DNA of 64,000 nt from Glaciecola sp. KUL10. Its GTDB lineage: Bacteria; Pseudomonadota; Gammaproteobacteria; Enterobacterales; Alteromonadaceae. Of this stretch, positions 57,781-64,000 are shown in pieces. Made by a program: the position numbers and the translations under genes. Position 1 is the stretch's first letter. Each line of letters opens with the position of its first letter. The notes below the pieces were generated by a model that ran no database searches, was not told where the DNA came from, and saw only the letters and a program-made list of their open reading frames with translations. The DNA lies in contig NZ_BGNG01000003.1 of NCBI RefSeq assembly GCF_003203515.1, forward strand, positions 186,001-250,000, read 5' to 3'.

Positions 57781-58613
57781 TTAATCAATATTACTGAGTA
57801 ATTGATTTAAGCGCCCGCTTATATCATTTAAGCTATAAAAACCTTGGGTATTTAAGTTAAGAATAGCCTTAGATTGATTCTTCAAAATCTTTAATTCCTC
57901 TGGCTTAAATTGACGTTCAGGGGTATTTAAAGATTCTAGTTTAGCTTCATTTAGTTCACAAGCATCAAAAAGGCACTTACCTCCACTGCTTATTATATCC
58001 TCGTACTTGATAACTGGTGATTTAGAGTGTTTAAACTGATGACAAAACCATTCGTATATCCGCATTTGACGCCAGAACACACCATTTTTTTCAAGAGTCT
58101 TTGCAAGATCAGAATCAAACTTTTCAGCCGCGGGTAATCTACCTTTTGAAACAGGAAGGTTAATACTCCACCATGACATGAAAACATCGACAGGATTGCG
58201 AACAATACAGGTAACTGCATAATGTTCATTTAAGGATGTCAAATTGGCAGTAAACAAAGCGTTTTGTTTAACAAATAGATTAAACGCTGTACCCTTATAT
58301 TCAGTCAAGTTAATCAACCCTCTCGATGCAGAAGTAATTCTTTTACCTGTTAACTTACTCCTTTCAGTCGAAACGGGGTTCGATATGGTTGTACCTTCTA
58401 CATCACCGTGTTCAAAGGCTTCACCTCGAAAAATGGCTGTTTTAAGAGCTTTAATTTTTTGTCTAGGGTTTCGATCACATTTTCTTTAACAGTAACACTT
58501 GAAGGATCAATTGGTTCATGAAGAGCAATTGTATTGGCTTGCTGATTAATTATGTTACAGCACAAGGTCGTCCCTGACCTAGGAATTCCCGTAATTAACT
58601 TAATGCCAGGCAC
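57781..58613 (-). pseudogene. Sulfotransferase gene interrupted by a single frameshift
   Basis: Two frames together encode one sulfotransferase of about 277 residues. The first frame (GTG at 58613) has GIPRSGTTLCCNIINQQAN and runs to LKLLKQP before a stop at 58398. The second frame continues directly with TAIFRGEAFEHGDVEGTT and on through CIVRNPVDVFMSWWS (3'-phosphate motif) to the stop at 57781. The switch falls at an A-run on the minus strand (58440-58443): one added A, or a -1 slip at TTAAAAC, restores the frame. It is a pseudogene, a sequencing error or a recoded gene; the first two are more likely. It starts three bases after the secreted paralogue gene. Confidence 0.85.
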
Positions 58614-58615
58614 AA

Positions 58616-59998
58616 TTAATTAGACCTAATTTCCAATTCACTTGTTACTGGTGGTGCATCACTTAACAAGGAAATCAATTGAGTGGCAACCGCGATTTCA
58701 GAAGGAGTAGTGTCGATATACAAACGAGCACTGATCCTAGGAGCAACCCCAGAAAAAATATCCACCAAATCCGTTGAGTTCAATTTTAAAGTAGATTTTG
58801 CAGGCACCATTCCCGCCACGGTGTCAGTTAGGGTAAATTGGTTTTCACTGCCCGTCTCGCTTATAAATTCGAAATAGTATTTAACTTCTCTATCTGCAAA
58901 ATTAGTCATGTAAATACGTTGCCTCAAATTCTCAAAGTCAGTGATATATGGAAAATCAATAGATACAGCGTTATATAACACTTTTGCAAGCAGACGAGGT
59001 TCGGGTCCAAAGCCTAAGTCTAAAGTAAACTCGCTTCTTGAGATAACATCAGTATTTGAAGTAGCCTGTAAACAGAAATAGGGTTGAGTAACCAAGTCAT
59101 CTAAACTAAACAGAGCAACCCCATTGTTTGGAGATAAGGCAACTTGAGAACCTGTGCAATCTTCATTTTGAGCTAAAAATGTGTTCAGCGATGAAAATGT
59201 GCCGCTAATTTGAAGAGTATCTGCACTTGAATCATAGTTAATCAAAAGACCTCTTATATCAGTAATTGCTAGACTTGTCTGATAATCTAACAAGTCACTT
59301 GAAATCAATCTAGACTGGTCAAAGAATGCTACCGAAGCTAATGTTTCAGTTGCATCTCCAAACTCAAAGCTAAAGGGAGAGCGAAAACTCGGTTTAAATC
59401 GAAGAAAGTCTTCATTAATATCCACATATTGGGTGCTCGAAGTCACGTAAAACTCACTAATACCCGTTTTAAATTCTGCGAAAGTAAACGTTTTTGAAAC
59501 TATTTCATCACCTAAATTTACGGCTGCACCGGCACTGTCATACAAGCGATACCTTATTTGCGCTGGGCTTTGAGGGGCGTCAATCAAAAAGCTTGAGGAG
59601 GATAAAACTAATTCAGTATTGGGTCCTTGAGAGGTGGAAGCAGTCAAACTGATGATTGCAAAGGTATCGCCTACCTGTCCACCTGAAAGAAGAAGGGATT
59701 CATAATTAGGGTCTGAATTAAAACCAGAAGAGTCGAGCGCAGCCTCAAAGCTAGTATTAATTAAATCTATTCGAGCATATTTAGGGTCTATCGAAATAGA
59801 GAAATCCACCGTCATTGACAGTTCAAGTTCATCACTGGTATCTGCAATCACAACTGCTTCATCAACCGATGCTAAAGACTCAAATGCATAAACTCTAGTT
59901 TCACCATTGTCTAGGAGCACAGGGGAAGATTGCAGACTTACATTAAACAATGCTAAGCAAACAAAACAAGTTATTAATCGCAATAGTTTTTGTATCAT
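58616..59998 (-). CDS. Secreted acidic protein, paralogue of the 60.1-61.4 kb protein
   Basis: A 460-residue exported protein. A signal peptide (MIQKLLRLITCFVCLALFNVSLQS) precedes a beta-rich, acidic mature chain. It shares a common layout with the next gene: IDFPYITDFENLRQRIYMTN near the C-terminus against IEVPYVSTFDGVNQRIYIVN, a spaced cysteine pair (DCTGSQ... PYFCLQ), and TQLISLLS against TQIVNRST. The family is unknown to me. It lies after the terminator of its paralogue and before the frameshifted sulfotransferase, so it may be expressed at a lower level than the paralogue. Confidence 0.75.
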   Translation of the reverse strand: MIQKLLRLITCFVCLALFNVSLQSSPVLLDNGETRVYAFESLASVDEAVVIADTSDELELSMTVDFSISIDPKYARIDLINTSFEAALDSSGFNSDPNYESLLLSGGQVGDTFAIISLTASTSQGPNTELVLSSSSFLIDAPQSPAQIRYRLYDSAGAAVNLGDEIVSKTFTFAEFKTGISEFYVTSSTQYVDINEDFLRFKPSFRSPFSFEFGDATETLASVAFFDQSRLISSDLLDYQTSLAITDIRGLLINYDSSADTLQISGTFSSLNTFLAQNEDCTGSQVALSPNNGVALFSLDDLVTQPYFCLQATSNTDVISRSEFTLDLGFGPEPRLLAKVLYNAVSIDFPYITDFENLRQRIYMTNFADREVKYYFEFISETGSENQFTLTDTVAGMVPAKSTLKLNSTDLVDIFSGVAPRISARLYIDTTPSEIAVATQLISLLSDAPPVTSELEIRSN

Positions 59999-60010
59999 AA
60001 TCTCTCTTTC

Positions 60011-60040
60011 AAAAAAAAAGCCCTCGCATAGCGAAGGCTT
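60011..60040 (-). terminator. Strong rho-independent terminator after the acidic surface protein gene
   Basis: On the minus strand AAGCCTTCGC / GCGAGGGCTT (one mismatch) with a 3-base loop is followed by nine T. It separates the abundant-type gene from its paralogue. Confidence 0.92.
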
Positions 60041-60062
60041 TTGGTCAACTTAAGAAAAACTC

Positions 60063-61424
60063 TTAGTTAAGAACAACAGTGTCTGTGCCACCAGTTGAAC
60101 GGTTAACGATTTGAGTTGATGCACTTACGTCAGCATCAGTTGCTTCGATTTCGATAGTAGCTGCAGCACGTGTGCCACCAGTTAGCGTTACTAAATCAGA
60201 AACTTTAAGCATCGTTACTTCGTCACCAGCTGCTGTGCCAGTAGCTGCAGCAGTTGCTGTAGCTTCAACACCGTCTTCTGTGATGAAAGTAATTGTGTAA
60301 AGCGCTGATGAAGAACCATCGTTTACGATGTAAATTCTTTGGTTAACGCCGTCGAAAGTTGAAACGTAAGGAACTTCGATAGTAGTCGTATCATATACGA
60401 TTGTACCAAGTGCGCCTACTAAGTCATCAGTCGCTAATTCACCTTCGTATGAACCTTTAAGCGCAACATCAGTAGTTCCGTCTAGAGTTACACATAACGT
60501 GAAGTTATCAGATGTGATGTCAGAGATACTAAATACAGCTTCATCTTTGTCATCATTAAGAGCTGGAGTACCATCTTCAAGGCTTGAACAGTCGCCTGCT
60601 TGACCAAGGTCAAAGTCACCGAAAGTAAAATCACCAGAGATAGTGATGTCTTGAGCTGAGCCACTGAACAAGTCGTCCGCACCAAATGAAGTACCATCTG
60701 CCTCGACGTAAGTACCACTCGCGATGCCTAAGTCATGATCAATTGTACCTAACTCACCAACAGTAGCGGTAGCCACGTTGGTCTCAAGCTCCCATGCTTT
60801 AAACTGAGATGCTACAGTAGCAGTTAACGTATCTGCAGAAGTGTAAACACCAGTCGCTGCATTAGCGAACACAACCATGTTAGCACTGTCATCAACAAGC
60901 TCTGCTGAATCAAGCTGGTTAACTGCGCCTGCACCCGTTTCGAATAAACGATAACGAACTGATAACGCTGTACCGGTATCAGCTGCAAACGTAGCAGCTG
61001 CAATCGTAAACACGTCATCTTGTAAAATATCTTCGTCAGGGTCATTTACTTCGAAAATAACGAAAGAATCACCAGCAGTACCGCCAGATGAAATGCTTGC
61101 ACTGAAATCTGCAGGAGATGAACCATCACCGTCAGTTGTAAGTGTCGGAGCCGCGTTAAAAACGCCACCATCCAAGTCAATGCGTACAAAGCGAGTTGCA
61201 CCTTGACCAACAGTAAAGCCAACTTCCTTGACGATATCTAGCGCATTAGTATTGTTAGTGATAACCAGACGGTCGTCACCATTTAAATCTGAGCTAGAAA
61301 ATGACTCGTTTGCCAATGTAAGCGTACCAGTAGCGCTTGAAGCTGCATCCAGATCGATAGTTGCAACAGCGCTTGTAGAAAAGGCAACGGCTACCGCTGT
61401 CGCCAAGATTTTTTTGTTTAGCAT
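60063..61424 (-). CDS. Secreted highly acidic surface protein (possible S-layer-type protein)
   Basis: A 453-residue exported protein. The signal peptide (MLNKKILATAVAVAFSTSAVA) is followed by a mature chain rich in Asp, Thr, Ala, Ser and Gly, with no lysine clusters and just one cysteine pair (GDCSSLEDG and FTLCVTLDG). The secondary structure should be nearly all beta. Strong codon bias (GTA, GCT, CGT and similar), an AGGAG site, a long leader and a very strong terminator indicate high expression. These properties fit an S-layer or abundant matrix protein, possibly like the Slr4-type proteins of marine gammaproteobacteria; that identity is inference. Confidence 0.72.
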   Translation of the reverse strand: MLNKKILATAVAVAFSTSAVATIDLDAASSATGTLTLANESFSSSDLNGDDRLVITNNTNALDIVKEVGFTVGQGATRFVRIDLDGGVFNAAPTLTTDGDGSSPADFSASISSGGTAGDSFVIFEVNDPDEDILQDDVFTIAAATFAADTGTALSVRYRLFETGAGAVNQLDSAELVDDSANMVVFANAATGVYTSADTLTATVASQFKAWELETNVATATVGELGTIDHDLGIASGTYVEADGTSFGADDLFSGSAQDITISGDFTFGDFDLGQAGDCSSLEDGTPALNDDKDEAVFSISDITSDNFTLCVTLDGTTDVALKGSYEGELATDDLVGALGTIVYDTTTIEVPYVSTFDGVNQRIYIVNDGSSSALYTITFITEDGVEATATAAATGTAAGDEVTMLKVSDLVTLTGGTRAAATIEIEATDADVSASTQIVNRSTGGTDTVVLN

Positions 61425-61779
61425 TTAAATACTCCTGAGAGTGTTAAGTAGTTTTTGTTTGTCGTGGCGCACTTGCCAACACGGTATTCTGAATGCAAAG
61501 CACCAGACATCCCCTATAAGGTACAACACAGTTTTGAGCTATTCAACTTTTTTAACTTAAAATACAAACTTTTATGTTTTGCTGAACAACTCTAATTTGC
61601 CGCGAGCTGCTTTTTTGTGCAATGCGTTTGCTTATCGTTGTGCCGCTCACATTAATTTATATCAGAAAAATTTTGTTTTGCAACGCGAAACATTGTTTTA
61701 TATCAATAAATTAAAAATATTACTCGCTTGAGCCGCTTCAACAAGTGAAGTATCGGCCGAGAACCAACTATACTTAGAA
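61425..61779. other. 355-base upstream region of the acidic surface protein gene
   Basis: AT-rich non-coding DNA between the GspK-like gene and the surface protein gene. On the minus strand TTGAAT (61541-61546) and TACCTT (61518-61523), 17 bases apart, are a weak candidate promoter; it would give a 5' leader of about 85-90 bases before the AGGAG site. No terminator after the pseudopilin genes is evident. Confidence 0.4.
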
Positions 61780-62712
61780 TTATTTTGGAAGTATAGGTGG
61801 AATTTTTTCTACCCCCCTTCTAATCGCTGCACTTTGAGTATAGTTTCCGATACTCACGTTTAGTATAAAATATTCGTTTAACAGCAAAGAGTAGTACTCA
61901 TCAGGCACTGAAATTATTTCAGTTATCGAATTCAATACAGCTTTGTCGTTACTAAACACCCCTTTTTCGGTTTCCCAAGGACCGCGCTCAGCATTGGGAA
62001 ACAAGCGCATAAAGAGGCGCTTTGGTATTGAATTGAGGTTTAAACTAGGAATTCTAGAAACACTGCACACATCAACGACTGATTGAGTGAGCGGATAATC
62101 TCTCCACACCTTTATATTAAAAAGTTCGCCACATGTTTGTAGTAAATAGTTTGGGTGCAGTTGCGTCTGGATTTCAAATTGATTAATCGGAGTCTTCTTT
62201 TGGTCGTGACCTAAGGGTTTTGGCCTACTGTTAGCATCGGCATAATCGTACAAACCATCAAGCAAGCGGTTTACGTCTGATAGTGAAGCACCGCTATTTA
62301 TCAAAAAGCTTCGCAACCAAAATTGGTCGGCACTGTTAATCGGTAATAATCCTGTTGAAGCTTGAATAGAATACCTCAGCCCGTTGCTATCTTCATTAAA
62401 TGTTCCATTTACCTTAATTTCTCGACCCGAGACTTCTGTCATAGACTGAATTTCAGCCGGGTTATTTGGGATTCGCCTAAGAAAACCGGCCGAATTTAAT
62501 GGATGAGTAGCTACCACATACTGTAACTCCGCAATTTTATTTTTGGTCAACACGATATCGTTTGCGCTTTCTCTTGCAAACTTTGCCGTTTCGATTTTGC
62601 CGTCTATTAACCTTGAAGCGGCCGCAATCATGAGAGTCAAAACCATGATCGACACAAGTACAATCAAAAGTATTGCCCCTCTTTGAGGACGCAAGGTACT
62701 AAAAGGTGTCAT
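61780..62712 (-). CDS. GspK-like minor pseudopilin
   Basis: A 310-residue protein. The N-terminal RPQRGAILLIVLVSIMVLTLMIAAASRL is a type II secretion K-type membrane helix preceded by basic residues. The middle has LLDGLYDYADANSRPKPLGH, the equivalent of the GspK inter-domain aspartate region, and SLNLNSIPKRLFMRLFP near the C-terminus. GspK caps the pseudopilus tip with I and J. The frame is open 17 codons further into the upstream gene; the ATG at 62712 begins the family N-terminus and overlaps the J-like gene by 14 bases. Confidence 0.8.
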   Translation of the reverse strand: MTPFSTLRPQRGAILLIVLVSIMVLTLMIAAASRLIDGKIETAKFARESANDIVLTKNKIAELQYVVATHPLNSAGFLRRIPNNPAEIQSMTEVSGREIKVNGTFNEDSNGLRYSIQASTGLLPINSADQFWLRSFLINSGASLSDVNRLLDGLYDYADANSRPKPLGHDQKKTPINQFEIQTQLHPNYLLQTCGELFNIKVWRDYPLTQSVVDVCSVSRIPSLNLNSIPKRLFMRLFPNAERGPWETEKGVFSNDKAVLNSITEIISVPDEYYSLLLNEYFILNVSIGNYTQSAAIRRGVEKIPPILPK

Positions 62713-63289
62713 CAGACTGTCCAAATTCATAGGCACCAAATGCGGCCATCTCAGCGGGTACAACTGCCAAGCCAGGCTTTCTTAAATGGGCAAACATTAC
62801 TACCCTTTCATTTTCAATTAACCTAATAGCATCAGGCAAAGCAGCCGCAGTAGGAACAAAAGCAGCCCCCCATTTTTGATTACTGTAATACTCAAAGTAA
62901 CTATTGCTATTCATCTTCGTGAAGTTTATCTCAGTAGAAAAAGCGCTTGCATAACTCAAGAAAGTTGAATCGCCTTGCTTCTTCAACGACCAAATAAGGT
63001 GCGTCGCTTGTCCATTAGCAGCATCAGGGGCACTTGCAGATATGAAAGATAATGAGTTTGATGTCCCACTAAAGACTGGGGATTCTGGATGGTATTGTAC
63101 AGCATCAAATATACTCTCTCTCAACCATACCAAAGAAAGATTTGAATGATTATTTATCAGTGACCGAGTATTCAGCCGCTCAAAATTGCGAGTAGTCGCG
63201 CTTAATCCAACGGCCAACAAACTGGTCACGAGACTCATAATCACCATGACCACTAACAATTCAATCAAGCTAAATCCTTTAGACTTCAT
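62699..63289 (-). CDS. GspJ-like minor pseudopilin
   Basis: A 196-residue protein with a prepilin leader KSKGF-SLIELLVVMVIMSLVTSLLAVGLSA: glycine before the cleavage site, Glu at +5 and a hydrophobic helix. The rest is beta-rich (VWLRESIFDAVQYHPESPVFSG), fitting a GspJ-type minor pseudopilin. It needs a PilD/GspO peptidase encoded elsewhere. It lies seven bases after the I-like gene and overlaps the K-like gene. Confidence 0.8.
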   Translation of the reverse strand: MKSKGFSLIELLVVMVIMSLVTSLLAVGLSATTRNFERLNTRSLINNHSNLSLVWLRESIFDAVQYHPESPVFSGTSNSLSFISASAPDAANGQATHLIWSLKKQGDSTFLSYASAFSTEINFTKMNSNSYFEYYSNQKWGAAFVPTAAALPDAIRLIENERVVMFAHLRKPGLAVVPAEMAAFGAYEFGQSDDTF

Positions 63290-63295
63290 TAATGC

Positions 63296-63742
63296 TTACC
63301 CATTGCTGCCAATGCGGCGACCTGAAAAAATCGAAGTATCAAAGGCGTTGGGGTCCTCCCACTGTCTAATAATAATAAAAGTATTATCGAACATTACGCC
63401 CAGCTGACTATGTACCTCAAAATCGACAGCATATTTTGCGACGATCCAATTTGTTTGTCTGCGATACAAAAACTCATCACTTTTTTGCACGAGCTTCGCC
63501 TGCCAATGAACGGAGTGCTCACCTATCTCGAATATACCTTCATTTTGGTTATCAAATGAAATTGTCATCAAAAAAGAATGAAATTGATGAATTGTTTCAG
63601 GTAAGACGATGTTTTCTTCTATTTTACTCGTAGTCTGATTAGCGGTGCTCAGCCAGTCCCAAATAGCAACAAATGAAATTGAAAGAATAACCATAGCGAC
63701 CAAGGTTTCAATCAACGTAAAGCCGTGTTGAAGTTTAACCAT
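63296..63742 (-). CDS. GspI/PilV-like minor pseudopilin
   Basis: A 148-residue protein. The leader KLQHGFTLIETLVAMVILSISFVAIWDWL is a prepilin N-terminal methylation segment with the Gly-Phe cleavage site and Glu at +5. The short beta domain matches the size of GspI. The ATG at 63742 lies four bases after the preceding pseudopilin's stop region, giving an H-I-J-K order typical of type II secretion minor pseudopilin operons. Confidence 0.8.
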   Translation of the reverse strand: MVKLQHGFTLIETLVAMVILSISFVAIWDWLSTANQTTSKIEENIVLPETIHQFHSFLMTISFDNQNEGIFEIGEHSVHWQAKLVQKSDEFLYRRQTNWIVAKYAVDFEVHSQLGVMFDNTFIIIRQWEDPNAFDTSIFSGRRIGSNG

Positions 63743-63745
63743 GGC

Positions 63746-64000
63746 TTATTTCACTCTACAATATGGAGGCTCGATGGTAAGACTCATAGTTTCTTGATCT
63801 TTTTTAACCTCCAGAGTGGCGGGCATACAATAACCATTTGCTTTTACAATTAGGCTGGGTTGAAACGTAAGAAACACATCTTGTGGGAGCTCAAATGGAA
63901 ACTCGCTGCTATTTGCAATAATGAGCGTTTTTCGCTGGCTATATGCATATAGTGGCAAATTAGCGATGCTGGCTATGAGTTCGTTTCTTAATTGTGCTTT
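63746..64000 (-). CDS. GspH/FimT-like pseudopilin, C-terminal part only (5' end outside the window)
   Basis: The frame is open from 64000 to the stop at 63746 and clearly enters from beyond the right edge: upstream of the apparent TTG the sequence continues AQLRNELIASIAN in frame. The 84 visible residues (TLIIANSSEFPFELPQDVFLTF, a conserved-type C-terminal pair of cysteines YCMPATLE and PPYCRV) fit the beta domain of a GspH/FimT-like minor pseudopilin. This is deduced mainly from its place before the I-, J- and K-like genes. Confidence 0.6.
   Translation of the reverse strand, partial: KAQLRNELIASIANLPLYAYSQRKTLIIANSSEFPFELPQDVFLTFQPSLIVKANGYCMPATLEVKKDQETMSLTIEPPYCRVK

Noticed and set aside
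58436-58446. Programmed -1 frameshifting at TTAAAAC
   Set aside because: The heptamer does not follow the X-XXY-YYZ pattern, and sulfotransferases are not known to be recoded. A point insertion/deletion or read error is simpler, though not excluded.
58244-58489. 81-residue plus-strand frame across the frameshift site
   Set aside because: The minus-strand reading restores a complete sulfotransferase with conserved motifs on both sides, so this is antisense noise.
60488-61045. Short minus-strand frames inside the acidic protein gene
   Set aside because: They are out-of-frame readings of a gene with extreme composition; the real frame has a signal peptide, ribosome-binding site and terminator.

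Overview
The window reads as a contiguous chromosomal segment of a marine-type gammaproteobacterium, most likely in or near the Alteromonadales. The basis is the gene order (pyrH-frr-uppS-cdsA-dxr-rseP-bamA-skp-fabZ-lpxA-lpxB-rnhB-dnaE-accA; rpsB-tsf; map-glnD-dapD; the truC/yqcA/csrB/syd/queF island), an NAD-type isocitrate dehydrogenase, many GGDEF proteins and an AT-leaning base composition. No tRNA, rRNA, CRISPR array, phage or transposase gene is visible.

Region 1 (1-5.4 kb): the 5' part of a circularly permuted GTPase (rbgA/ylqF), a CPA2 cation/proton antiporter with a TrkA domain, a diguanylate cyclase, and tilS.

Region 2 (5.5-24.4 kb): a long minus-strand housekeeping block. Read in its own direction it runs rpsB, tsf, then pyrH, frr, uppS, cdsA, dxr, rseP, bamA, skp, fabZ, lpxA, lpxB, rnhB, dnaE, accA, followed by tilS. 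It links translation, isoprenoid and phospholipid synthesis, outer-membrane assembly, lipid A, DNA replication and fatty-acid synthesis. lpxD, normally between skp and fabZ, is missing; a hairpin terminator sits there instead. A large palindromic element and a REP-like hairpin lie between tsf and pyrH.

Region 3 (24.4-40.1 kb): map, glnD and dapD on the plus strand; truC-yqcA on the minus strand; DUF3549/DUF3301 genes; a CsrB-type regulatory RNA with 21 GGA motifs and an upstream GacA/UvrY-like box; a GNAT acetyltransferase; a small lipoprotein; syd; queF; a coiled-coil GGDEF protein; ppnN; an NAD-isocitrate dehydrogenase; and a ComEA-like protein.

Region 4 (40.1-64 kb): an accessory surface-glycan region, almost all on the minus strand. 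In transcription order it begins with four minor-pseudopilin genes (GspH/I/J/K-like). Next come a highly acidic, probably abundant secreted protein with its own terminator and a secreted paralogue. Then come a frameshifted sulfotransferase, a 927-residue sulfotransferase-domain protein, and a run of glycosyltransferase, HAD/RgpF and sulfotransferase genes. It ends in ugd and galU, which make UDP-glucuronate and UDP-glucose. One small sulfotransferase gene is inserted in the opposite orientation. The arrangement suggests a surface protein exported with dedicated pseudopilins and possibly decorated with, or displayed beside, a sulfated glycan. That linkage is inference from gene context and is the most interesting candidate system in the window.
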